From Patescibacteria group bacterium (GTDB taxonomy: Bacteria; Patescibacteriota; Minisyncoccia; Phycocordibacterales; UBA1006): a stretch of DNA of 64,000 nt. A program made the translations under genes and the position numbers. A model generated the notes under the pieces. That model made no database searches. It was not told where the DNA came from and worked only from the letters and a program-made list of their open reading frames with translations. Positions 49,646-58,120 of this stretch are shown here, piece after piece. The stretch lies in assembly GCA_020428585.1 (NCBI GenBank), contig JAGQMP010000005.1:7586-71585 (forward strand), in the 5' to 3' direction. Each line of letters begins with the position of its first letter. The first letter of the stretch is position 1.

Positions 49646-51001
49646 TTAGTCAACACGTCCATCCCCACCGATGGTGAGACGTTCTTCTTCGACAATAACC
49701 TCAATGCGATCAAGGTCATCGGTAAGGGTCGTTCGCCACAAAGGCGTCACCGATACGGTCGCTCGATCAATGGTGGCAAGATGATCAAAGATCGTGCCTA
49801 CCTCTGAAAGGGCCTGTCCTGAGAGCTCTCGCGCGATCTGTTCTTTATCAGGATTCCATGCAAAAAGCGGGGTTCCTGATACGGCTACGGTTATCGGCCC
49901 GAGGCGATCATAATCTATCCTAGGTCCATGGTAGGCGACCAAAAGGTCACGAGGGTCAACAACGTTGGCTGGATTCACGAGATCTTCACTTGAGGCCAGG
50001 ATAACGGCAGACGCATACAGATCACCAGTGGCAATACCTAAAGACACCATAGTTCCCCGTTGAGTGACTAATCCTGCACTACCCGATTCATCGAACACCG
50101 ACATTGGTTCATTAAGAAGAAACGATTCTGATCCAAGAATAAGAGACAGGTTATCGGTTTTTTCTTTACCAAGACGAAGAGCAAGACGATCTTTTAATTC
50201 AGTTTCAAGTTCAATCGTCCTTGCTGCGAGTTCTTCTTCGGTGATGTAAGGTTCCGTACCGATAAACCCACCTTCAAAGGGGGCGGTCGACGTTGCATAG
50301 ATCCCGTTGTACTTGTCATCGAGTCCAAGTTCACGAAATCCTGGAATCGTGAAATCACTCGGCGCAATATTGTAATCACTACCTGCTTCGGCAGCGTATA
50401 AGGTTACCGTGATGCTTCCCGGGGTTTCGCCGTCTTTGCCGGGAATGATGACTTCTTCATCACCAAGCGAGAATACCTTCGTGCCTGCTGTCTCAAAACG
50501 GGTCCCCGATAAGAGTCGCTGAGGCTCGGTGCTGTAATCATTAAACACAATCGCGCGACCTTCGGCGCGACGTTCTACCGGGCGAGTGCCAGAGGCAACG
50601 ACAGGTACCGACACCTCGTCGGTGACAGCGATGACTTCAAGACCGGTTTGACCTTCTTTGGGTGAAAAAACCAAATTCATGGTTCCATCAATAGTCAGGT
50701 ATCCGATTCTAGGATCAATCGTAATCGTGGCTCGAGTATGGGTATTCGCAAGTGGAATGAGAATCGCCGCGTATAGACCAAGTACTGTTGGGTATTTGAG
50801 CCATCGCCAGTTTCGTCGAAACCAAGGAATCATACTTTTTATATGAACACTTTCTCTCTTTTGATTGATAAGAGATATTGATTCACCTTTTGTTTCAAGG
50901 GGTTGAATAGTTTCAGTTTGTGAAAAAAACAACTCTGGACGAGCCTTGGTTCGAATATCTCGAGGAGTTATTCTTTTTTTGGTTCGCTTGATTCCATCCA
51001 T
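49646..51001 (-). CDS. Single-pass membrane protein with baseplate-J-like extracellular region
   Basis: 451 residues. A basic cytoplasmic N-terminus (about 1-65) is followed by one membrane helix (about 66-85, LKYPTVLGLYAAILIPLANT). The outer part is mostly beta: residues 90-230 include GSITVTLYAAEAGSDYNIAP, like the baseplate assembly J domain, where Val/Ile-rich repeats run beside small residues. The last third is helical then beta. The gene lies 5 bases after an actin-fold gene, so the two are co-expressed. By arrangement it resembles PilM-PilN pairs of type IV pili, but no PilN motif is visible. Function unknown. Confidence 0.65.
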   Translation of the reverse strand: MDGIKRTKKRITPRDIRTKARPELFFSQTETIQPLETKGESISLINQKRESVHIKSMIPWFRRNWRWLKYPTVLGLYAAILIPLANTHTRATITIDPRIGYLTIDGTMNLVFSPKEGQTGLEVIAVTDEVSVPVVASGTRPVERRAEGRAIVFNDYSTEPQRLLSGTRFETAGTKVFSLGDEEVIIPGKDGETPGSITVTLYAAEAGSDYNIAPSDFTIPGFRELGLDDKYNGIYATSTAPFEGGFIGTEPYITEEELAARTIELETELKDRLALRLGKEKTDNLSLILGSESFLLNEPMSVFDESGSAGLVTQRGTMVSLGIATGDLYASAVILASSEDLVNPANVVDPRDLLVAYHGPRIDYDRLGPITVAVSGTPLFAWNPDKEQIARELSGQALSEVGTIFDHLATIDRATVSVTPLWRTTLTDDLDRIEVIVEEERLTIGGDGRVD

Positions 51002-51006
51002 AGAAG

Positions 51007-52152
51007 CTAGCGTGAGATTAACTTCAATCCGATGACCGCAGCCACGATACCAAGCTCATGGTCGCCTGGTTCAACTGGTAAATCAACCATCTCGATATCA
51101 GCACGGCCAGCAAAGTGTTCGCGCAGGTGGTCGTCAGCAAGTAGTCGTTCCTTAAACCACGCGAGGTCTTCGCGATGTCCTTTCATGACCATCGTATGTG
51201 GTAGCAATCCCTCTGACGAGAATCGATTAATTAATTCATAGAAAGAATCGAACCATGATTCAAAAGCTCTTTCTAAGATCGGACGAATACGTTGTTCGTA
51301 ATCGTCGTCAAGGCGGCCTTCAGCGGAACGTTTCAACATAGCTGCGGCTTCTTTGAATGAGGTATCAAGGCCATTCTGAAAAGTTCTCACCACATGACGA
51401 GTCCCAACTGGTACGGAACCAATACCTACCAAGTGATCGTCCTTGATCACCGATAGTTCAGTCGTCTCACCCGAAAGATCAAGCAGAATCACATCGTTCA
51501 AATGCGGCGTCAGGTGCCTGATCGCCAGGTACCCAATCGCCGTATTCGATAGCATCGTCGGTTCGCGATGGAATACCTCATGGATTACCTTGGTAAAGGC
51601 GTCCTTGGTCGTCACTGACATCACACTGACGAGCGAGTGGATCTCTAGGTTCGTCAACGCCTTTCCTACCAAGTCTCGAACGGGATACCCGTTTGCATAA
51701 TAATCAGTCGTCATAACATCAACCACAACTACCCGGTGGTCTTTGTAGACGCGATTTTTTTTCAGATCATAATCCTTGATCTGATCTTCGATACCTGACA
51801 CATCAGCCTGGGTGACAGTCGTTTCGCGATCGTAGTGTTTTTTGGTAATACGTCGTTCGGCTGACAGCCATGGAGCACCGACGTTGAGGTACAGATCTTC
51901 GATTGGAATAAGCGCGTCTTTTTGGATCTGGGTAGCTACCTGTTTCAAGGTTTTCAAGGTCGCGTCAAAAAATCGTTCAAAGGGATAGATTTCCCCCTTG
52001 GTGATGGCTTTCCTGACCGACGATAATTCTTCGTGGCTGACAACCGCTCCCGCAGCATCGTAGCCAATGCGAAACAAACCCCCGCCGACACTGTGCGAAT
52101 CGACGTCAAAGACCAGATAATGTTTGATTGCCGCGGGTTTTTTCGGAGCCAT
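51007..52152 (-). CDS. FtsA/PilM-like actin-fold ATPase-type protein
   Basis: 381 residues. Actin-fold phosphate 1-like segment KHYLVFDVDSHSVGGGLFRI. ERRITKKHYDRETTVTQADV and SVMSVTTKDAFTKVIHEVF are in the order of FtsA/PilM. Phosphate 2 is DVILLDLSGETTELSVIKDD, followed by GIGSVPVGTRHVVRTF. The adenosine region is the degenerate HTMVMKGHREDLAWF. No membrane segment or C-terminal amphipathic targeting helix is clear. It is translated just before the membrane protein above, 5 bases apart. Related to cell division or pilus platform proteins, but which cannot be said. Confidence 0.75.
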   Translation of the reverse strand: MAPKKPAAIKHYLVFDVDSHSVGGGLFRIGYDAAGAVVSHEELSSVRKAITKGEIYPFERFFDATLKTLKQVATQIQKDALIPIEDLYLNVGAPWLSAERRITKKHYDRETTVTQADVSGIEDQIKDYDLKKNRVYKDHRVVVVDVMTTDYYANGYPVRDLVGKALTNLEIHSLVSVMSVTTKDAFTKVIHEVFHREPTMLSNTAIGYLAIRHLTPHLNDVILLDLSGETTELSVIKDDHLVGIGSVPVGTRHVVRTFQNGLDTSFKEAAAMLKRSAEGRLDDDYEQRIRPILERAFESWFDSFYELINRFSSEGLLPHTMVMKGHREDLAWFKERLLADDHLREHFAGRADIEMVDLPVEPGDHELGIVAAVIGLKLISR

Positions 52153-52186
52153 ATCGTAGGTTTATTGTAGCATAAACAAAAACCCC

Positions 52187-52224
52187 GTAGATAAAAAAAC
52201 GCTTCCTGTACGGAAAGCGTTTGT
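52187..52224 (-). terminator. Terminator of the 52266-52901 gene
   Basis: AAACGCTTTCCGTACAGGAA followed by GCGTTTTTTTATC on the minus strand. Confidence 0.85.
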
Positions 52225-52265
52225 GACTATTAAGGGTCAAAGAACTCAATACATTTTGTAAGGTA

Positions 52266-52901
52266 CTAAGTACTTAAGGACTCATCCAAGTCGTAGAAGC
52301 AAAGAAGGACATGCCTAGAATCCCGAGGGCTCTCGAACCAAGCAAGATGAAAACGCCAGTCACCGTCCGGGTACCGATATACACTCGGTAACCCGTGGTC
52401 GCCATGAGCGTCTTTCCGAAGTGCACCCTTTTCATCAAAGGAAACCGTGAATTTCCCTGTTGGGAAGATGTCGGGTTGATCTGCTTGTAGTGCAGTTAGA
52501 CCTTGAGCGCCTACTTTCAAGTAACTATTTGCATCCATAAAAGCAAGGCAATGTTCGCTCTCAACGCCTTCCCAAATTGGATGCATTTTGATTCCGTAGG
52601 TCTTGCCCGGTACCAACTTGTTCGTTGCTTTGGCAAAGTTCTTGCTTGTTAACTTATCGTCGTAGTACTGCGTTGATTTCAGCTTGCGAGTTTTTGTTCC
52701 AAAGTCATCAATTTGGGTGTCGTGGTTGTAGTTGCCAGATACCGTGTAGGTTCCTTTTCCCTCCAGCAAATCTTCACCAAATTGGTGAAATTCTACAGGT
52801 ACCACTTTTGTTCGCCCTGCAAGGAATGCATTAATTCCCTCTGTACCGCCGTGTTTGTTCCAAACAGCTTCGATACGTCCTAATGTTTCTTTACTATATT
52901 T
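52266..52901 (-). CDS. Soluble protein of unknown function
   Basis: 211 residues from the ATG at 52901 (MKYSKETLGRIEAVWNKHGG); a GTG in frame at 52958 would add 19 residues. Features: an N-terminal helix, GTEGINAFLAGRTKVVPVEF (a helix-turn-like element), then a beta-rich region and a Trp/Arg-rich end (YRYPDGDWRFHLAWFESPRD). No signal peptide or membrane segment. It is isolated, with its own terminator, an AT-rich promoter and a possible 14-codon upstream ORF. Similar small proteins often lie next to phage or hypothetical loci, but nothing here ties it to either. Confidence 0.6.
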   Translation of the reverse strand, partial: KYSKETLGRIEAVWNKHGGTEGINAFLAGRTKVVPVEFHQFGEDLLEGKGTYTVSGNYNHDTQIDDFGTKTRKLKSTQYYDDKLTSKNFAKATNKLVPGKTYGIKMHPIWEGVESEHCLAFMDANSYLKVGAQGLTALQADQPDIFPTGKFTVSFDEKGALRKDAHGDHGLPSVYRYPDGDWRFHLAWFESPRDSRHVLLCFYDLDESLST

Positions 52902-52941
52902 CATTGTCAAATAATTTGTGAGCTTATAGCTCGATTTTTGA

Positions 52942-52986
52942 TTACTTCCGGCAATCACGATCGAAACGATATGTTTCTGATTTCAT
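52942..52986 (-). CDS. Possible 14-residue upstream ORF
   Basis: ATG at 52986, 5 bases after a TATATT box (52997-52992) that follows TTGACA (53020-53015) by 17 bases. It reads MKSETYRFDRDCRK and stops at 52942, overlapping the GTG alternative start of the downstream gene in another frame. Regulation by translation is possible but unproven. Confidence 0.3.
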   Translation of the reverse strand: MKSETYRFDRDCRK

Positions 52987-52991
52987 AAATA

Positions 52992-53020
52992 AATATATTA
53001 TATATAAATATTTATGTCAA
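52992..53020 (-). promoter_or_regulatory. Promoter of the 52266-52901 gene
   Basis: TTGACA, 17-base AT spacer, TATATT: near-consensus. The transcript would begin about 85-90 bases before the ATG at 52901. Confidence 0.65.
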
Positions 53021-53045
53021 TAATTATACACTAAAAACAAAAAAC

Positions 53046-53140
53046 CAGATGAAGTTCGAGGCAGCGAGGAAGATAGGTACGAGACGTAGTCTACCTACAG
53101 TGAGTATCTATATTCTGAAGCCAACCTGTTTGCCGACAGC
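53046..53140. repeat. Second hairpin family, copy B, downstream of alaS
   Basis: Shares with 45438-45531 the order CAG-ATGAAG, AGGCA, CGAG, GTAG, CCTAC, GTGA, AAGCC/AACGC AAC, and a CTG near the end. Stems here: GATAGGTA with TATCTAT across CGAG/GTGAG, and GTAG/CTAC at the tip. Ends in a separate small hairpin TTTGCC/GGCAAA (53129-53148). Confidence 0.55.
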
Positions 53141-53162
53141 CAGGCAAAGAAATTCGCAAAAA

Positions 53163-54971
53163 TTATTCTAAAATTGCCTTAATTCTTCGAACACCTGCCG
53201 AAGACGATTCCTCTTTCGTAATCTTAAAGGTTCCAAATTTCGCGATCTCTGACAATTCGTTCACGTGGGGGCCGCCACACAATTCCCGGGAATAGATGTT
53301 CCCCGCTTTATCAGAAATGGTCCAGACCTTAACGGTGTCAGGATACTTTTCCCAAAAGGATCCAACGACGTCGCTGTTTTTTGCCTCGTCTTTATCCATC
53401 ATCTGTACGCCCATTTTTGCATTCGTCGCGATCGCGTCGTTCACGTAGGCTTCGACTTTGTCGAGCGCCTCTCGTTCTACTTTCTCTCCATAGGTGAAAT
53501 CAAAACGACTGCGTTCTTCGGTGATGTTTGATCCCTTTTGGTGAACATCAGGACCAAGTTCCTTGCGGAGTCCTGCTAACATTAAATGGGTCGCGGTATG
53601 GAGGGCGCGAATTTTTTCAGTGTCTTTTTCAAGACCACCTTTGAATTTTTGTTCAGCACCTTTTCGTGACAAAGCCTGGTGTTCCTCACGTAGACGTTCG
53701 CAATCTTTGATTGCTTCCTCAGAAATCGTAATACCAAACTGCGCGGCGAGTTTCTGTGAAATCGCCAGTGGTAGACCATGCGTCTGTTCGAGATCCATAA
53801 GAAACTGTCCGGTAATCGTCGCCCGTGGATCATCTTTGATTTTTTTAAAGATCGCGACCCCTCGCTTGATAATTTTGATGATTTTGTCCATTTCGGTCGC
53901 GACGATTTTTACTTTGATCGCAATTTGTTTTTCATTCACGTCTTTGAAATAGAGTTCACGATACATATCAATAACTATATGAATCAGTTGGGGTACAATT
54001 TTTTCAGAACATCCCATTGATTCAAGCGAATGGTAGGCACGGCGAAGAATACGGCGCAGCACATATCCGCGACCGGTGTTTGAAATCACCACCCCGTCAT
54101 TGATCAAAAAGACTGCCGTTTTAATATGGTCCGCGACAATGCGAGCATCGGTATCATTGTAGGTGCTGGCGTGTTCTTTGATCATCTCGATGAGAGGACG
54201 GTAGAGATCAGTATCAAAGATATTCGTCGTTCCCTGCATCACCGCGGTGACTCGTTCGAGACCTGCCCCGGTGTCGACGTTCTTTTTAGGGAGTTCACCG
54301 ACAACCTCGCCACCCTCTTGGCGGTAGGCCATAAACACATCGTTCCAGATCTCGACGAGCTTTTGTTCTTCGTCGGCTTGTTCGAATCCTTCGGGTGAGA
54401 GATCACCCAAAGTACCCGTCAAATCATAAAACATTTCGGTTGAAGGACCCGCGGGCGAATTCGGGCCTGCGGTCCACCAGTTGTCTTTGGAATCACGGTA
54501 ATAGATGCGATGTTCAGGGATAAATTGTTTCCAGATAGCAACGGCCTCGTCATCACGCGGGACCGCATCGTTACCGGCAAATACGGTCACGTACAGACGA
54601 TTCGGATCAAGGCCAAGGCCTTCGTCATGACTGGTTAAAAATTCCCATGACCAGGCAATGGCGTCTTCTTTGAAATAGTCCCCCAGCGACCAATTTCCGA
54701 GCATCTCGAAAAAAGTTGCGTGGGTATTATCTCCGACTTCTTCGAGGTCACCGGTTCTCACGCATTTTTGCGAACTAGCGAGGCGTGAACCTTCGGGGTG
54801 AGTTTCCCCCATAAGAAAAGGCACCAGGGGTTGCATTCCCGCGGTATTAAACAAAGTCGCGTTCGTCGCCTTGGGATCATCAGTCGTGATCAATGATGCT
54901 GATGGCAAAATCGCGTGCCCACGCTTTTCAAAAAAAGCTAAAAACCTGCTTCTAATCTCGGATGAAGTCAT
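53163..54971 (-). CDS. alaS: Alanyl-tRNA synthetase without C-Ala domain
   Basis: 602 residues, against about 870 in most bacteria. Class II catalytic core: RSRFLAFFEKRGHAILPSAS, DDPKATNATLFNTAGMQPLV and SQKCVRTGDLEEVGDNTHAT, then FFEMLGNWSLGDYFKEDAI. Editing domain: HTATHLMLAGLRK (HxxxH) and RELCGGPHV (C and H), so proofreading is kept. The C-terminal C-Ala domain that mediates dimerisation and bridging is absent; the frame stops cleanly after SAGVRRIKAILE. This shorter form is known in reduced genomes. A TATACT box lies 7 bases before the ATG. Confidence 0.97.
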   Translation of the reverse strand: MTSSEIRSRFLAFFEKRGHAILPSASLITTDDPKATNATLFNTAGMQPLVPFLMGETHPEGSRLASSQKCVRTGDLEEVGDNTHATFFEMLGNWSLGDYFKEDAIAWSWEFLTSHDEGLGLDPNRLYVTVFAGNDAVPRDDEAVAIWKQFIPEHRIYYRDSKDNWWTAGPNSPAGPSTEMFYDLTGTLGDLSPEGFEQADEEQKLVEIWNDVFMAYRQEGGEVVGELPKKNVDTGAGLERVTAVMQGTTNIFDTDLYRPLIEMIKEHASTYNDTDARIVADHIKTAVFLINDGVVISNTGRGYVLRRILRRAYHSLESMGCSEKIVPQLIHIVIDMYRELYFKDVNEKQIAIKVKIVATEMDKIIKIIKRGVAIFKKIKDDPRATITGQFLMDLEQTHGLPLAISQKLAAQFGITISEEAIKDCERLREEHQALSRKGAEQKFKGGLEKDTEKIRALHTATHLMLAGLRKELGPDVHQKGSNITEERSRFDFTYGEKVEREALDKVEAYVNDAIATNAKMGVQMMDKDEAKNSDVVGSFWEKYPDTVKVWTISDKAGNIYSRELCGGPHVNELSEIAKFGTFKITKEESSSAGVRRIKAILE

Positions 54972-54994
54972 ATCACCAAGTATAAGAGAACTTC

Positions 54995-55024
54995 TTTAAA
55001 AATAAAGCCCTCTTAGGAGGGAAA
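54995..55024 (-). terminator. Terminator of the CPBP-like gene
   Basis: CCCTCCTAAGAGGGCTTTATTTTT on the minus strand (given as CCCTCCTAAGAGGG then CTTTATTTTT). Confidence 0.7.
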
Positions 55025-55651
55025 GGCAAGCATCGCCCCCATTCCAACCGTAAAGAGCCATGAACCGTAGAGTGCGTGTTCAACGGAAACCAGTACGGTC
55101 GATTTGGTATCGAGGTAGGTAAAGGCAAAAAAGACACCACCCATAAAGGTCAGTACGAGAACCAGTGGACTTCTAAGGATGATATGACACAAGGAAAAGA
55201 GCGCTGCATTAACGAGGATTAGATGGTAATCATTACGAAAGAGATCACGATATCGATCAAAGAAGAAAGTCCGGTAAACTAATTCTTGAGGGAACACCGA
55301 AAGAAAACTGTAGATAAGAACCATCAGAAACCAGAACCAGGGTTGTTCGGTGGGTACCGTCAAAAGAAGGCTTGGATCGGTGGTGGTCACATACCAGGTA
55401 CTAAGACCGACGACCCCAGCAAATAAGAGTCCGAGTCGGTACCAAAAAGCATGATTCTGAGGAACCGCAAATACTGATCGTATGCTGATATGAGGACTGC
55501 GCACCAAGAGGACAAGGACATACAAAAATCCGAAGACTGCGAAGCCAACCCTTAACCACATGGGCACAGGGAGGATAAGAAAGATCGGCAAGAAAACAAA
55601 TAATAAACAAAGCTCAATGACTCTGGCCTGATGAGAAGCTGGGGTACGCAT
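55013..55651 (-). CDS. CPBP-family intramembrane protease-like protein
   Basis: 212 residues, about seven membrane helices. The CPBP motifs are present in variant form: SVFPQELVYRTFFFDRYRDL (motif 1, usually EExxxR; here the first Glu is Gln), FSLCHIILRSPLVLVLTFM (motif 2 with His), and VSVEHALYGSWLFTVGMG (motif 4, HxxxN/G). Whether proteolysis is retained is uncertain given the Gln. Family members cleave prenylated or other peptides, or confer bacteriocin immunity. A TATAAT box lies 7 bases before the ATG. Confidence 0.78.
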   Translation of the reverse strand: MRTPASHQARVIELCLLFVFLPIFLILPVPMWLRVGFAVFGFLYVLVLLVRSPHISIRSVFAVPQNHAFWYRLGLLFAGVVGLSTWYVTTTDPSLLLTVPTEQPWFWFLMVLIYSFLSVFPQELVYRTFFFDRYRDLFRNDYHLILVNAALFSLCHIILRSPLVLVLTFMGGVFFAFTYLDTKSTVLVSVEHALYGSWLFTVGMGAMLAFPS

Positions 55652-55698
55652 GATGCCTATTATAGTACCTCTGATTCCCTTCTCAAATGGAAACGACC

Positions 55699-56166
55699 TT
55701 ATGAGAGATCGCCAAAGTCATCACCTTCGTCGATACGTTTTCCAAATACTTTCTTCAACCAATTTTCAAAATTCCACATCAAGGTAAAAGTTATCATGAC
55801 CAAAACCGTCACGGTGATAGCCGCTGGGTAGAGGCCAAAACCAACCGCCGTACCAATAGCGGCCGACAACCATACGCCGGCAGCCGTCGTAAGGTTTGAA
55901 ATATGATCACCACGAAAGACGATCATACCAGCACCCAAAAATCCAATACCGGTCACAATGGTTGATGCCACACGAAGGGGATCAATCTCGTAGCCATAGG
56001 TCGCGATCACCTGTTCGGAAATAATAATGAACAACGCCGCGCCAAGAGACACCAGGCCAAGGGTCCGAATACCCGCCTTTTTACCTGCGTGAACTCGTTC
56101 AATACCAAGGAGCGCTCCCAAGACTAGCGCCATCACCAGGCGTACAATAATATCGTATTCTGTCAT
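55699..56166 (-). CDS. MgtC/SapB family membrane protein
   Basis: 155 residues, five predicted helices. RLVMALVLGALLGIERVHAG, KKAGIRTLGLVSLGAALFII, RVASTIVTGIGFLGAGMIVF and TTAAGVWLSAAIGTAVGFGL are the hallmarks of MgtC (the ER and GIRT motifs and GIGFLGAG). In some bacteria MgtC controls ATP synthase or Mg homeostasis; the role here is inferred from family only. A TATACT box lies 6 bases before the ATG. Confidence 0.93.
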   Translation of the reverse strand: MTEYDIIVRLVMALVLGALLGIERVHAGKKAGIRTLGLVSLGAALFIIISEQVIATYGYEIDPLRVASTIVTGIGFLGAGMIVFRGDHISNLTTAAGVWLSAAIGTAVGFGLYPAAITVTVLVMITFTLMWNFENWLKKVFGKRIDEGDDFGDLS

Positions 56167-56196
56167 AGGACCAGTATACCACGACCCTAGGTCTTT

Positions 56197-57318
56197 CTAA
56201 TCAACGATACCACCGCCAAGACAGATAGTTCCATCATAGAACACGATAGACTGACCAGCGGCAATCGTAGGATCGGCTTCATCCAAACAAAGGGTTCCTG
56301 TGCCAGCCGTTCGATCATAGGTATCAAGAACGGCGGACCTTACCTTGCCGCGGTAACGAACCTGGATGTGAAGCTCGCAGCCAGAACTGAGGATACCTTG
56401 ATTATCAACGATTGATATCAATTGAATCTTTTGATCAGCGTTACCCTCAACCAGAGGATTATCAGATACCGTAATAGTGTTGTTTTTCAAGTCTTTAGCA
56501 ACCACATATCGTGGCTGATCATCGGTTCCTTTGTGACTTTCATCAATCATAAATCCATGCCGTTCACCGATCGTATAGAAGAGCGCACCCTTATGTGAAC
56601 CGATGGTGTTTCCATCAGTATCAAGCACGTCACCTGGTGTTTCGTCGATATAATGAGCAAGAAATTCTTTCATATCAATATCACCAATGAAGCAAATTCC
56701 TTGAGAATCTTTTTTCGTTGCGGTCGGCAATTGGTACTTTTTTGCGAGCTTTCTCACATCCGCCTTTGACATTGAACCAACCGGAAACAGAATATGCTGT
56801 AATTGTTCCTGTTCCAAAGTCCACAGGAAATAGGACTGATCTTTTTGCGCATCGTTCCCTCGTAGCATCGTCACGGTACCATCACCATTAAGCGTCCGGT
56901 CAACATAGTGTCCGGTGGCGACATAATCAGCACCATGATCAAGCGCCCATTTCAAAAATCCACCCTTGGCCGACGACTCGTCAGACCGGGCGAGGCCGAA
57001 TTTTACTTCGCGGTTACACATGACATCAGGATTTGGAGTGCGTCCCGCGCGATATTCACGAATCATGTAGTCAACGACGCCTTCCTTGTATTCCTTTTCA
57101 AGATCCAGTTCAATAAAAGGAACATCGAGGTGTGCGCAAACGCGCATCGCATCCCGACGTTCATCGCGCCAGGTGCATAGGGTCCAATCAGGCTGCCAGG
57201 TACGGATAAAAACCCCAACGACGTCGTAGCCTTGGTCTTTCAAGAGCGCGAGAGATACTGACGAATCAACGCCACCCGACACCCCCACGAATACCTTTTT
57301 TCCTGTTTGTTTACTCAT
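56197..57318 (-). CDS. mnmA: tRNA-specific 2-thiouridylase MnmA
   Basis: 373 residues, normal length. PP-loop FVGVSGGVDSSVSLALLKDQ; the catalytic cysteines are in NPDVMCNREVKFG and TKKDSQGICFIGD; GRTPNPD and HGADYVATGHYV as expected; the C-terminal beta barrel has VRYRGKVRSAVLDT. It thiolates U34 of Lys, Glu and Gln tRNAs, with sulfur from a cysteine desulfurase not encoded here. Upstream is a hairpin that ends the preceding gene. Confidence 0.97.
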   Translation of the reverse strand: MSKQTGKKVFVGVSGGVDSSVSLALLKDQGYDVVGVFIRTWQPDWTLCTWRDERRDAMRVCAHLDVPFIELDLEKEYKEGVVDYMIREYRAGRTPNPDVMCNREVKFGLARSDESSAKGGFLKWALDHGADYVATGHYVDRTLNGDGTVTMLRGNDAQKDQSYFLWTLEQEQLQHILFPVGSMSKADVRKLAKKYQLPTATKKDSQGICFIGDIDMKEFLAHYIDETPGDVLDTDGNTIGSHKGALFYTIGERHGFMIDESHKGTDDQPRYVVAKDLKNNTITVSDNPLVEGNADQKIQLISIVDNQGILSSGCELHIQVRYRGKVRSAVLDTYDRTAGTGTLCLDEADPTIAAGQSIVFYDGTICLGGGIVD

Positions 57319-57323
57319 ACAAG

Positions 57324-57358
57324 TAATAACCCCATCCTAACGAAAGGATGGGGTTCGT
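57324..57358 (-). terminator. Hairpin between the 57365-58060 gene and mnmA
   Basis: AACCCCATCC/GGATGGGGTT with an 8-base loop on the minus strand; T-tail weak, so termination may be partial. Confidence 0.6.
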
Positions 57359-57364
57359 AAAGTC

Positions 57365-58060
57365 TTAGGCGACTTTGACTTTTTTCAGGTAGGCATGCAA
57401 GTGCCACCTTAGCCGATCTTCAAGCCTCTCGCCTGGCATATTCAGGAAAGAGGTATCGAGGATAATAGGATTTTGCTCCTCAATAACCCTGATAAAAGGA
57501 TTGTCGATTTGGAACACCTTGTGTCTTTTTTCAGACAAAGATAGGCAAAGGCCCTGGTACTGACTATCGGCACGATCATATCTAAAGAAAAGATCGACAC
57601 CAGTGTCTTCCAGTTCCGGATGGCATTCAACTGAAAACGGCAACCACTCATGTTCTGTGTATAGAACATTTTGGGTAACGGCTATCAATTTATCCATCAC
57701 GAAGTGTTTTTTAGAAAAATAATCCTTCAATTCACTTCGTAAGAGGTTCTTAAACAAGGTAATCTGATTAAGATTTGGAACTTCAACACTAAGAGTGTGA
57801 TGGTCCCAAGAAAACCTCGATGAGGATCCCACAAAGACTTTCACGTCTTTGTGAATTCCGATGCGATCAAGTGACAAGCGGATAAGGACTTCTTTTTCGT
57901 TGCTTTCCAAGATTTCTGGAGTCACGAATAACGTCCTCATCGCACTAAGGGCATGGCCTTCAAGTGGATTGACCTTAATCAATTCACCGTTCACAGGTAA
58001 CCCCATCAGGTGAGATTGTCTCCGTGCCTTTCTCTGACGTTTCTTTTGATGTGGATGCAT
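57365..58060 (-). CDS. Protein of unknown function, 231 aa
   Basis: Basic start MHPHQKKRQRKARRQSHLMG, then a soluble alpha/beta region: ILESNEKEVLIRLSLDRIGI, FKNLLRSELKDYFSKKHFV, ECHPELEDTGVDLFFRYDRA, ending LRWHLHAYLKKVKVA. No signal peptide, membrane segment or known motif. The first 25 residues could bind nucleic acid. AT-rich promoter region upstream with TATAAT 25 bases or CTATAT 5 bases before the ATG. Confidence 0.6.
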   Translation of the reverse strand: MHPHQKKRQRKARRQSHLMGLPVNGELIKVNPLEGHALSAMRTLFVTPEILESNEKEVLIRLSLDRIGIHKDVKVFVGSSSRFSWDHHTLSVEVPNLNQITLFKNLLRSELKDYFSKKHFVMDKLIAVTQNVLYTEHEWLPFSVECHPELEDTGVDLFFRYDRADSQYQGLCLSLSEKRHKVFQIDNPFIRVIEEQNPIILDTSFLNMPGERLEDRLRWHLHAYLKKVKVA

Positions 58061-58120
58061 GGCGTATATAGTTTTTATGTTTTGTATTATAATATCATTA
58101 TAATATAATAAGTCAATATA

